From: Clostridia bacterium
Lineage (GTDB): Bacteria; Bacillota; Clostridia; Christensenellales; CAG-138
Reading direction: 5' to 3'
Length of the DNA stretch: 60,781 nucleotides
Assembly: GCA_017388175.1 (NCBI GenBank)
Contig: JAFOTD010000032.1
Location: 1-60,781, forward strand
The notes under the pieces were generated by a model. It was not told the DNA's origin. It saw only the letters and a program-made list of their open reading frames with translations, and did no database searches. Numbering within the stretch: position 1 is the first letter of the stretch; each line of letters starts with the position of its first letter. Shown piece by piece: positions 8,903 to 17,036 of the stretch. A program made the translations under genes and the position numbers.

Positions 8903-10339
8903 ATGTTATTATCGATGATCGCGTCGGACATCGGCGCAACTGTGACGGGCGGCGATGCCGAGATCACCTCGGTTGAATATGATTCGAGAAAGGTGAAGGA
9001 AGGCAGCCTGTTCTGCTGTATGCAGGGGCTTGTGTCCGACGGGCACAACTTCGCCGCGCAGGCGGTGGAAAAGGGCGCAAAGGCGCTGCTGGTCGAACGG
9101 CTTTTGCCGCTTGACGTGCCGCAGATCGTCGTGCAGGACGGACGCGTCGCGATGGCGCATGCCGCCGCCGCGTTTTTCGGGCATCCGGAGCGCGAAATGA
9201 TCATGCTCGGCGTGACCGGCACCAACGGCAAGACGAGCACGACCTATATGGTCAAGTCGATCGCCGAAGCAGCGGGGATGAAGGTTGGACTGATCGGCAC
9301 GATCCGCAATATGATCGGCGATATCATACTGGAAACCGGCCGCACCACGCCGGAATCGGCGGATCTGTTTGCGATTCTGCGGCGCATGGCGGACGAGAAG
9401 GTCGATCTCGTGATTATGGAGGTTTCGAGCCACGCGCTTGCGCAGGACCGCGTCGCGGGGATTCCGTTCCGCGTCGGCCTGTTTACGAACCTCACGCAGG
9501 ATCATCTCGACTATCACAAGACCTTCGATCAGTACCTTGAGGCGAAAAAGCTGCTCTTTAAACAGAGCGATCTTGCGATCGTCAATATCGACGACGCGTA
9601 CGCGGAGCGCATGATGGACGGGCTTACCCTGCCGATCAAAACGATGGGCATTCAGCATCGCGCGGACTACACCGCGATCAACATCGACATCCGCACCGAC
9701 GGCGTCCGCTTCCATCTGAGAACGCCGAACGGCGAGGGCCCGGTGCGCATGCATATCTCCGGCCTTTTCTCGGTGTACAACGCGATGGGCGCGGCGGCGA
9801 TGACGCAGGCAGTCGGCATTTCGTTTGCGAATATCTTGAAGGGTCTTGAATCGCTCTCGGGCGTTTCGGGCCGGCTCCAGTCGGTCGATACGAACGGGCG
9901 GCCGTTCTCGGTGTACGTGGATTACGCGCACACGCCGGACGCGCTCGAAAACGTGCTGACGTCCGTACGCGCGTTTGCAAAGGCGCGCGTGGTGTCCCTG
10001 TTCGGCTGCGGCGGGGACCGCGACCGCACCAAGCGCCCGATCATGGGCGAGATCGGCGGGCGGCATTCGGATTTCGTCGTCGTCACGAGCGACAATCCGC
10101 GCACCGAAAACCCGGAGGAGATCGTCCGCGCCGTGGAGCTCGGCGTGCAGAAGAGCGGAACGCCGTACGTTTCGATCATCAACCGCAGGGACGCGATCGA
10201 ATACGCGCTGTCGATTCTGGAGCCCGACGACATCCTCGTGATCGCGGGCAAGGGGCACGAAAACTATCAGGAGATCAACGGCGTCAAGCATCATTTTGAC
10301 GACCGCGAGATCGTGGAAGAAATACTGAGGGGTTCATAA
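8903..10339 (+). CDS. murE: UDP-MurNAc-L-Ala-D-Glu : meso-diaminopimelate ligase
   Basis: A 478-residue Mur ligase. It adds the third residue of the peptidoglycan stem peptide in the cytoplasm using ATP. The nucleotide loop GTNGKTS lies near residue 107 and the C-terminal motif DNPR begins at D397; DNPR marks enzymes that use meso-diaminopimelate, so the wall is probably DAP-type. The start at 8903 is chosen because GGGGGAG ends 7 bases upstream; ATG 8897 is too close to it and GTG 8876 overlaps spoVD. The usual partner murF does not follow; mraY does. Confidence 0.95.
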   Translation: MLLSMIASDIGATVTGGDAEITSVEYDSRKVKEGSLFCCMQGLVSDGHNFAAQAVEKGAKALLVERLLPLDVPQIVVQDGRVAMAHAAAAFFGHPEREMIMLGVTGTNGKTSTTYMVKSIAEAAGMKVGLIGTIRNMIGDIILETGRTTPESADLFAILRRMADEKVDLVIMEVSSHALAQDRVAGIPFRVGLFTNLTQDHLDYHKTFDQYLEAKKLLFKQSDLAIVNIDDAYAERMMDGLTLPIKTMGIQHRADYTAINIDIRTDGVRFHLRTPNGEGPVRMHISGLFSVYNAMGAAAMTQAVGISFANILKGLESLSGVSGRLQSVDTNGRPFSVYVDYAHTPDALENVLTSVRAFAKARVVSLFGCGGDRDRTKRPIMGEIGGRHSDFVVVTSDNPRTENPEEIVRAVELGVQKSGTPYVSIINRRDAIEYALSILEPDDILVIAGKGHENYQEINGVKHHFDDREIVEEILRGS

Positions 10340-10351
10340 GGGGTAAAAGAC

Positions 10352-11383
10352 ATGGATACCGTTGTTGTCAATTCGCTGCTTGCGCTGATCGTCGCGTTCG
10401 GCGTCGCCGCACTTTTGGGGCCGATCGTGATCCCGATTCTGCACCGGCTGAAGTTCGGGCAGAACGTGCGCGACGACGGACCGAAAACGCATTTGAAGAA
10501 GCAGAACACACCCACGATGGGCGGCGTGATGATCCTCGCCGCAATCGTGATCGCAACGCTGATCTTCTCGAACCGGAGTTATTCGCTGACGCTGTGGGCG
10601 CTGCTTTTTACGGTGCTGTTCGGGCTCGTAGGTTTTTTGGACGACTTTATCAAGATCGTCAAAAAGCGTTCGCTGGGATTGCGGGCATGGCAGAAAATCG
10701 CCGCGCAGTTCGTGCTGTCGCTGGGCTTTGCGATCGCACTGTACTTCCACCCGATGGTCGGCAGCACGATCTGGCTTCTGAAGCTCGATCTCGGGATCTT
10801 CTTCATTCCGTTTGCAATGTTCGTGATCATCGGCACGGTCAACTCCGTGAACCTGATCGACGGACTGGACGGGCTATCGAGCTCGGTCACCTCGGTCTAC
10901 TCGCTTGCGATGGGCGTTCTGGTCATCCTGTACGTGCTTTCGTATCCGACCGCTTCGCTTGAGGGCGAATCGGCCGTTGCGGCCGCGGGGCTGCTCGACG
11001 GACTTTCCGGCATCGCGGTGTTCGCGTTTGCCGTTGCGGGCGGGTGCCTCGGCTTTCTCGTTTACAACAGCTATCCCGCAAAGGTCTTTATGGGCGACCT
11101 CGGCGCGTTCACGCTCGGCGGCGCGGTCGCGGCGATGGCGCTTCTGACCCGCACGACGCTGCTGCTGCCGCTGATGGGGATCATGTACGTCGCCTCGTCG
11201 GTATCGGTCATTCTGCAGGTCGGCAGTTACAAGCTCCGGCACAAGCGCATCTTCCGCATGGCGCCGCTGCATCACCACTTTGAGCTCGGCGGCGCGCCTG
11301 AAACGCGCATCGTATCCATGTACAGCATCGTAACCGCGATCGCAAGCGCATGCGCGCTTCTGATCTTCTGGTTCTGTAAATAA
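10352..11383 (+). CDS. mraY: phospho-MurNAc-pentapeptide-transferase
   Basis: A 343-residue polytopic membrane enzyme that transfers phospho-MurNAc-pentapeptide to undecaprenyl phosphate, making lipid I. Visible family motifs: the first Asp pair GFLDDFIK, the NLIDGLDGLSS loop, and the C-terminal MAPLHHHFELGG. About ten hydrophobic segments are present. It starts 12 bp after murE behind AGGGG and is followed after 11 bp by murD. Confidence 0.95.
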   Translation: MDTVVVNSLLALIVAFGVAALLGPIVIPILHRLKFGQNVRDDGPKTHLKKQNTPTMGGVMILAAIVIATLIFSNRSYSLTLWALLFTVLFGLVGFLDDFIKIVKKRSLGLRAWQKIAAQFVLSLGFAIALYFHPMVGSTIWLLKLDLGIFFIPFAMFVIIGTVNSVNLIDGLDGLSSSVTSVYSLAMGVLVILYVLSYPTASLEGESAVAAAGLLDGLSGIAVFAFAVAGGCLGFLVYNSYPAKVFMGDLGAFTLGGAVAAMALLTRTTLLLPLMGIMYVASSVSVILQVGSYKLRHKRIFRMAPLHHHFELGGAPETRIVSMYSIVTAIASACALLIFWFCK

Positions 11384-11394
11384 GGAGGACAGGT

Positions 11395-12744
11395 ATGGCA
11401 AAGCAAAAAACGGCGCTGATCGTCGGCATGGCAAAGAGCGGTATCGCCGCGGCGCGTCTTCTGTATCAGGACAATTACCGCATCATCGTCAACGATATGA
11501 AGCCCGAGATCAAGGGACTGTTTGAACAGCTTTCAGGCATCGCGTACGAGGTCAAGCTCGGCGCAAACCCGATGGATCTTCTGGACGGCGTGGATCTTCT
11601 GATTCCGAGCCCGATCATTCCGATGACGCGCAACTTCATCGTCGAGGCAAAGCGCCGCGGGATCGAGGTCATCTCCGAAATCGAGCTGGGCTATCGCTAT
11701 TCGAAGGCGGACTTCGTCTGCGTGACCGGAACGAACGGAAAAACCACCTGCACCGCATTAACCGGCGAGCTATTTAAGGCCGCGGGCAGAAAAACCTTCG
11801 TGCTCGGCAACATCGGCGTCGCGATCTCGGCGCATGCGCTCGAAACAAAACCCGGCGACGTCGTCGTGGCGGAAACGGCCGCGCTGCAGCTCGAGGGCAA
11901 CGTGCGATTCCATGCGAAGGCCGCGGGAGTGTGCAACATCACGCCGGATCATCTCGATCACTTCGGCACGATGGAAAACTACATTGCGGCGAAGGCGAAG
12001 ATTTTGGACAATCAGACCGCGGACGATTACGCCGTGCTGAACTGGGACGATGAAACGGTGCGCAATTTTGCGAAGCTGACCCCGGCGCACGTGCTGTACT
12101 TCTCCCGCAAGGAAGAGGTGGAGGAGGGCATGTTCCTTCGAAACGGCATGCTCGTGTACCGTATGAACGGCGCGGAACACGAACTGATGTCGGCCGACGA
12201 AATCCGCATTCCGGGCAATCACAACCTTGAAAACGCGATGCTCTGCGCGCTTTTGGGGCTGTCGCAGGGGATTGCGCCGGAAACGATCCGCGAGGTCTTC
12301 AAGACGTTTGCGGGCGTCGAGCACCGCATCGAGTACGTCTGCACGAAGGGCGGCGTCGATTATATCAACGATTCGAAGGGCACGAACCCGGCGAGCACGA
12401 TCCGCGCAATCGAGGCAATGAAGAAGCCTACGGTTCTGCTGCTCGGCGGCTACGACAAGCATATCGGGTTTGACGAGCTTTTCGAGGCGTTCACGCCGAT
12501 CGTCAAGGCGTGCGTCGTGCTCGGCGACACGAAGAATCAGATCCTCGAATGCGCGAAGGCGCATGGGTATGAAGGCATCATGCATACGGCGGACACGTTC
12601 CGTTCCGCGGTGGATCTGGCGCGCGACCTTGCCGAGCGCGGCGACTGCGTGCTTTTAAGCCCCGCATGCGCAAGCTGGGACATGTTCGATAATTACGAGA
12701 CGCGCGGAAGAGTGTTTAAAGAGATCGCGCGCGCATACGAATAA
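11395..12744 (+). CDS. murD: UDP-MurNAc-L-alanine : D-glutamate ligase
   Basis: A 449-residue Mur ligase that adds D-Glu to UDP-MurNAc-L-Ala. Motifs: N-terminal Rossmann-like VGMAKSGIAAARLL, ATP loop CVTGTNGKTTCTALTGE, NITPDHLDHFG, and the C-terminal NDSKGTNPAST and LLLGGYDKH. RBS AAGGAGGAC, spacing normal. In the usual dcw order between mraY and ftsW. Confidence 0.95.
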   Translation: MAKQKTALIVGMAKSGIAAARLLYQDNYRIIVNDMKPEIKGLFEQLSGIAYEVKLGANPMDLLDGVDLLIPSPIIPMTRNFIVEAKRRGIEVISEIELGYRYSKADFVCVTGTNGKTTCTALTGELFKAAGRKTFVLGNIGVAISAHALETKPGDVVVAETAALQLEGNVRFHAKAAGVCNITPDHLDHFGTMENYIAAKAKILDNQTADDYAVLNWDDETVRNFAKLTPAHVLYFSRKEEVEEGMFLRNGMLVYRMNGAEHELMSADEIRIPGNHNLENAMLCALLGLSQGIAPETIREVFKTFAGVEHRIEYVCTKGGVDYINDSKGTNPASTIRAIEAMKKPTVLLLGGYDKHIGFDELFEAFTPIVKACVVLGDTKNQILECAKAHGYEGIMHTADTFRSAVDLARDLAERGDCVLLSPACASWDMFDNYETRGRVFKEIARAYE

Positions 12745-12756
12745 ACCGGAGGATTC

Positions 12757-13917
12757 ATGGAGTCGAGAGCGGCGAAAAAACAATCGGTATTCAAGCGGCT
12801 GAGGGAAGCACGGCTGACCCGCGGCAAGATGGACTTTTCCATCCTGCTCGTGATTTCCGTTCTGTGCGCGTTCGGCCTCGTGATGATTTTCTCCGCGAGC
12901 TATTACTACGCGCAGCATTATTCCGGCGCAAACAACGACAGCTTCTACTACCTCAAGCGTCAGCTCGTGTACCTTCTGATCGGGTATCCTCTGATGCTTC
13001 TGATCTCGCTGATCAACTACCGCATGGTCGAGCGGCTGCGCTCGGTGTTCATGGCGATCTCCCTGATCCTTCTCGTGGCGGTTTTGCTGTGGGGGCAGGA
13101 CTTGAACGGCGGGAAGCGCTGGCTGAACATTGCCGGCATTTCGATTCAGCCGTCCGAGCTTGCGAAGTTCGGTCTGATGATCTTCATGTGCTCGTATATG
13201 GCGCGCCATAAAAACGAAATGAATACGTTCCGCTTCGGCATGCTGCCGATGCTGATCGCGATCGGGTTTATCGCAGGCCTCGTCATGCTGCAGCCGAACA
13301 TGTCCATGGCGGTTATCATCGGCTTTATCGGGATCGTTCTGCTGTATCTCGGCGGCTGTAACTTAAAACAGCTTTTCGCGCTCGGCATCCTTGCAATCAT
13401 CGCGTTCTTCATACTGGCGCAGGCGGCGGATTACCGCATGGACCGTCTGACCTCGTTCAGTAATCCCGAAAGCGATCCGCAGGGCACCGGATATCAGCTT
13501 TTGCAGTCGTATTACGCGATCGGCTCGGGCGGGTTCTTCGGAAAGGGTTTAAACAACAGCTATCAGAAGCTGCTGTACATGACCTACGGCGAATCGGACT
13601 TCATCTTCGCGATCCTGTGCGAGGAGTTCGGATTCATCGGCGGGTTTTTCGTGATCCTGATGTACGGATGGATCGTGTTCCGCGGCATCGTGATCGCAAT
13701 GCGCTGCCGCAACCGGTTCGGAAGCCTGCTTGCCGCGGGTATTTCGATCGTTTTCGGATTCCAGGTATTCGTCAACATCGGCGTCGTCACGGGACTTCTG
13801 CCCACGACCGGGCAGGCGCTTCCGTTCATATCGGCGGGGGGCACGTCGCTGCTCGTGTTCCTTGCCGCAATGGGGCTTCTTCTCAGTATTTCGCGCGATA
13901 CGAACCCGCGCGGGTAA
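12757..13917 (+). CDS. ftsW: SEDS peptidoglycan glycosyltransferase FtsW/SpoVE
   Basis: A 386-residue SEDS-family polymerase with about ten membrane helices. Typical sequences are ISIQPSELAKFGLMIF after the second loop, GKGLNNSYQKLLYMTYGESDFIFAILCEEFGF (shown here in two halves of the large external loop region), and the C-terminal GLLPTTGQALPFISAGGTS. It polymerises lipid II together with the class B PBP encoded three genes upstream. In textbook clusters murG follows; here a murA gene does. Confidence 0.93.
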   Translation: MESRAAKKQSVFKRLREARLTRGKMDFSILLVISVLCAFGLVMIFSASYYYAQHYSGANNDSFYYLKRQLVYLLIGYPLMLLISLINYRMVERLRSVFMAISLILLVAVLLWGQDLNGGKRWLNIAGISIQPSELAKFGLMIFMCSYMARHKNEMNTFRFGMLPMLIAIGFIAGLVMLQPNMSMAVIIGFIGIVLLYLGGCNLKQLFALGILAIIAFFILAQAADYRMDRLTSFSNPESDPQGTGYQLLQSYYAIGSGGFFGKGLNNSYQKLLYMTYGESDFIFAILCEEFGFIGGFFVILMYGWIVFRGIVIAMRCRNRFGSLLAAGISIVFGFQVFVNIGVVTGLLPTTGQALPFISAGGTSLLVFLAAMGLLLSISRDTNPRG

Positions 13918-13976
13918 CGCACATTCCGCCGCAGTGCCGCATAAGATGTGGTATCATGCGGAAGGAACTGCGGAAA

Positions 13977-15260
13977 ATGTCAAACTGGCTTGTGCGCGGC
14001 GGGGCCGTCCTTTCGGGAACGGTTTCCGTGCAGGGATCCAAGAATGCGGCGCTGCCGATTCTTGCGGCGACTCTTCTCATCGAGGAACCGGTACGGCTTT
14101 TGAACTGCCCCATGATTCTCGACGTCGAGAACATGCTGCGCATCCTCGAATCGCTCGGCGTGACGGTTTTGCGCGAATCGGATGCGCTGATTGTGGACAG
14201 CAGCACGGCTTCGCGCTTCGTGCTGCCGACGGCGCTTTCGGGCGAGCTGCGCTCGTCGATCTTTCTGCTCGGCTCCGTGCTGTCGCGCTTTCACGCGGCG
14301 GACGCGCCGTATCCCGGCGGCTGTGAGATCGGAAACCGTCCGATCGACCTGCATCTCGAGGGGCTGCGGCGGCTGAACGCCGACATCGAGGAGCACGGCG
14401 GGCACATTCGCTGCAAAGGCGACAGGCTCGTCGGCGCGGTCGTGGACCTTGGCTATCCGAGCGTCGGCGCGACGGAAAACATCATGCTCGCCGCGGCAAA
14501 AGCGGAGGGGCAAACGACGATCCGGAACGCCGCGTGTGAACCGGAGATCGTCGATCTCCAGCGATTTTTATGCGCCTGCGGGTTCAGAGTCGCGGGAGCG
14601 GGCACGCCGACGGTCGTGATCGACGGCGTGAAGAAGGGTCACGGCACGAGTTTTCGCATCATGCCGGACCGCATCGTGACCGGCACGTACCTGATCGGCG
14701 CCGCGATCACCGGCGGAGACGTAACGGTTGCCGACACGCAGCCGGAGACCGTCGACACGCTTTTGTATCAGCTTGCAGCGTGCGGCTGCACCGTCACACA
14801 GCACGCGGACGCGGTGCGTTTGCGCGCATCAAGGCGGCTTACGGGCGTCGGGCTGATCGAAACGCGGCCGTATCCCGGGTTTCCGACCGATCTGCAGCCG
14901 CAGCTTTTCAGTCTGCTGTCGCTTGCCGGGGGCACGTCGGTGCTCGTGGAGAACGTGTTTGAAAACCGCTTCAAGCATGCGCAGGAGCTCCGAAAAATGG
15001 GCGCGAAAAACCGTATCCTCGACCGAACGGCGGTAATCACGGGCGTGGAACGGCTGCACGGCGCCGTGGTAACGGCGCACGATCTGCGCGGCGGGGCGGC
15101 GCTGGCGCTTGCGGGACTCGCGGCCAATGGCGAAACGCAGATTTTGCACGCGGAGCGCATCGAACGCGGCTATGAACGAATGGAGAGCGTGATCGAAGCT
15201 TTAGGCGGCTCGATCACACGAAAGGAAGATAGGATTGGCGAAGAAGAAAAAACGCAGTGA
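13977..15260 (+). CDS. murA: UDP-N-acetylglucosamine 1-carboxyvinyltransferase (first paralogue)
   Basis: A 427-residue EPSP-synthase-fold enzyme that starts peptidoglycan precursor synthesis by moving enolpyruvate from PEP to UDP-GlcNAc. The N-terminal GSKNAALPILAATLL and the loop GGCEIGNRPID with catalytic Cys116 are clear, so fosfomycin-type inactivation would be expected. GYPSVGATENIMLAA and RPYPGFPTDLQPQ follow. The start at 13977 has AAGGAA upstream; the frame extends backwards into ftsW without a plausible start except ATG 13956. It overlaps divIB by 26 bp. A second murA lies at 44713-45993. Confidence 0.92.
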   Translation: MSNWLVRGGAVLSGTVSVQGSKNAALPILAATLLIEEPVRLLNCPMILDVENMLRILESLGVTVLRESDALIVDSSTASRFVLPTALSGELRSSIFLLGSVLSRFHAADAPYPGGCEIGNRPIDLHLEGLRRLNADIEEHGGHIRCKGDRLVGAVVDLGYPSVGATENIMLAAAKAEGQTTIRNAACEPEIVDLQRFLCACGFRVAGAGTPTVVIDGVKKGHGTSFRIMPDRIVTGTYLIGAAITGGDVTVADTQPETVDTLLYQLAACGCTVTQHADAVRLRASRRLTGVGLIETRPYPGFPTDLQPQLFSLLSLAGGTSVLVENVFENRFKHAQELRKMGAKNRILDRTAVITGVERLHGAVVTAHDLRGGAALALAGLAANGETQILHAERIERGYERMESVIEALGGSITRKEDRIGEEEKTQ

Positions 15261-16671
15261 ACGGGCGAGCTTCCTCTTTGACGGGGACGCGGGCACGGAT
15301 CCGAATGCGATCAACCTGTTCGGACCGGACGACGAACCTGCGTCCGATCCCGAACCGGCATACGACGAAGAGACGGCGGCATTCGAAGAACCCGCCGTGC
15401 CCGACGCCGCGCCTTCCGAAGCGGACGAGCCCATAGAAACGGGCGAAGCGGACGAGCCCATAGAGACGGGTGAAGCGGACAGGCGTTCCGACGCGCCGCT
15501 GTTTCGTTTCGACCGGTACGGGCGGCGCATCGACAAGCGCGCCGCGCGCTACGGCAAACGCAAAAACGCGCCGAAGGCGACCACGACCGTCGTGCAGCAC
15601 GAAACCGAAGCGAAGCGCGAGTACGACGAGGCGCGCGCACGGGCGGAAGCGCGTGCGAAAAAACGCGCTCGCGAGGAGGCGAAGGCCGCCGCGATCCGCA
15701 AATCGGAGCGTAAAAAACGGCGGCAGCGCAGTCTGTCGACGTTCGTGCTCGGCGCGCTGGCGCTCGTCGTGCTTGCGGTGCTGACGTGGTTTGTGACGCG
15801 CGTTTCCAAGGTCCGTGTAGTCAACGTGCCGGAGGGATATACCGAGGAGCAGATCGTGGAACTGACCGGGCTTTCCGGAAAAATCGGCAAGCGCAGCGCA
15901 CTGTTTATCAGCACGAAGGACGTTGAGCAGCATATCCGGGATAAGGACCCGTATCTGGACGCGACCGTGCGGTACGTTTTTCCCTCCACGATCAACGTTA
16001 CCGTGAGCAAGCGCACCGAAGCGGCGTGCGTCCGCTGGGGCCCGCAGAACGAGTATCTCGCAATCATCGACGAGAACGGCACGGTGCTGAATGAAAAGGC
16101 CGAAAGCACGAACGGGCTGCTGATCGCCGACGGTATGAACGTTTCCAGCGCAAGCAACGGCACGCGGCTCGGCGACGCAAGCGACATTCAGGTCTCCGCG
16201 CTGATCCGGATTCTGACGAAGCTCAAGGATTACGGACTTCTGGAGCGCAGCCCGCGCATCAGCAGAATCGACATGACAGAGCTCATGCAGATCCGCATGT
16301 ATCTCGAGGGCATGCCGTATACGATCGAAGTCGGCGATACGACCAACCTTGATACGAAGCTTGCAAAGCTGCAGCGGCACTGGTCGGAGATCATGGACGA
16401 GGCGTCCTCGTTCATCCGCAGCGGCAAAACGACCGTAACGATCTATCTGTACAGCAAGATCGGCATCAACGTTTCCCCATACGAATCGGGGTATGTTGTG
16501 CCGACGCCTCCGCCCCCGGAGGTGCCTTCGGCATCGCCTTCTCCGGACGGCGGGGAAGGCACGACTCCGGACGACAATCCGCCGGATGACAACCCGCCGG
16601 ACGACGAGCCGGACGAGCCGCAGCCGCAGGTCACCCCGATGCCGCATCAGGACGACCCGTTTACAGGCTGA
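15235..16671 (+). CDS. divIB: cell division protein DivIB/FtsQ
   Basis: A 478-residue bitopic membrane protein. Residues 1-167 are cytoplasmic, acidic first (with a direct repeat DEPIETGEA) then strongly basic; the membrane helix is about 168-188; a POTRA domain spans about 191-260 and the beta domain about 263-420; a Pro/Asp/Glu-rich tail ends the protein. DivIB stabilises the FtsL-DivIC complex at the septum. It starts at TTG 15235, 6 bases after AAAGGAAG and within the murA end. The beta domain (ACVRWGPQNEYLAII, RIDMTELMQIRMYLEG, HWSEIMDEASSF) has a close relative in the lipoprotein at 17037-19160. The cytoplasmic part is unusually long. Confidence 0.88.
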   Translation: MAKKKKRSERASFLFDGDAGTDPNAINLFGPDDEPASDPEPAYDEETAAFEEPAVPDAAPSEADEPIETGEADEPIETGEADRRSDAPLFRFDRYGRRIDKRAARYGKRKNAPKATTTVVQHETEAKREYDEARARAEARAKKRAREEAKAAAIRKSERKKRRQRSLSTFVLGALALVVLAVLTWFVTRVSKVRVVNVPEGYTEEQIVELTGLSGKIGKRSALFISTKDVEQHIRDKDPYLDATVRYVFPSTINVTVSKRTEAACVRWGPQNEYLAIIDENGTVLNEKAESTNGLLIADGMNVSSASNGTRLGDASDIQVSALIRILTKLKDYGLLERSPRISRIDMTELMQIRMYLEGMPYTIEVGDTTNLDTKLAKLQRHWSEIMDEASSFIRSGKTTVTIYLYSKIGINVSPYESGYVVPTPPPPEVPSASPSPDGGEGTTPDDNPPDDNPPDDEPDEPQPQVTPMPHQDDPFTG

Positions 16672-16678
16672 CGCCTTT

Positions 16679-16806
16679 CGATCGGTCGAAAACAGTGTTT
16701 TCGACCGATCGGCTTTTTCAATGCCGCCTAAAACGCAAAGCGTTTCCGGGCGGCGGATCTGCAAGGTGTCAAATGCACCGCACATGTCGCTGCATTTGAC
16801 GGATTT
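16679..16806 (+). repeat. three-hairpin composite element, copy 1 (first hairpin acts as terminator)
   Basis: Behind divIB: hairpin 1 has perfect 15 bp arms (16679-16693 / 16697-16711) followed by GCTTTTTC and is a rho-independent terminator. Hairpin 2 (about 16724-16755) is two-tiered, CCGCC/GGCGG outside and AAACGC/GCGTTT inside. Hairpin 3 (16768-16800) has arms GTCAAATGCA / TGCATTTGAC around the loop CCGCACATGTCGC, followed by GGATTT. Copy 2 at 26800-26929 has the same order and length in the opposite orientation. In hairpin 3 a G-C pair of this copy is a T-A pair in copy 2. Confidence 0.7.
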
Positions 16807-16897
16807 GTGTGATGTTACCTCTTCGGTCCGGGTTGCCGAACGGCGACGCCGTTCTTTGTGCCAAAGGGAAAGACTGTGCGCTGTTGACCCGAAAGAC

Positions 16898-16968
16898 TGT
16901 CATCCTGAGGAACGAAGTGACGAAGGATCTTCAAGATCATTCTCTTTTTTATAATCTTCCGGATGACA
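16898..16968. repeat. short MITE-like repeat with TGTCATCC/GGATGACA ends
   Basis: TGTCATCC (16898-16905) and GGATGACA (16961-16968) form inverted ends of a 71 bp unit that contains GAACGAAGTGACGAAGGATC. Related sequences occur at about 20531-20560 and 60690-60781. Such TGTCATCCTGA units are common interspersed repeats in bacterial genomes; no coding capacity. Confidence 0.6.
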
Positions 16969-16986
16969 CAACAAGTTTCTGTATCA

Positions 16987-17016
16987 AAAAGGATCCTCTG
17001 CGCGGAGGATCCTTTT
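16987..17016. terminator. bidirectional terminator behind the lipoprotein gene
   Basis: AAAAGGATCCTC (16987-16998) pairs with GAGGATCCTTTT (17005-17016). The A/T flanks make it usable on both strands; it is 20 bp past the minus-strand lipoprotein stop. Together with the two repeats above it fills the 365 bp between divIB and that gene. Confidence 0.8.
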
Positions 17017-17036
17017 GCTGCGCAAATGTGAGGCGC

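Noticed and set aside
8909-10294. 461-residue minus-strand frame opposite murE
   Set aside because: Antisense shadow with no ribosome site and no recognisable domain.
13617-13976. Upstream extension of the dcw murA frame
   Set aside because: It reads back through ftsW in another frame and has no start with a ribosome site before 13956.
15214-16785. 523-residue minus-strand frame opposite divIB
   Set aside because: Low-complexity Arg/Val/Leu shadow; crosses the divIB terminator.
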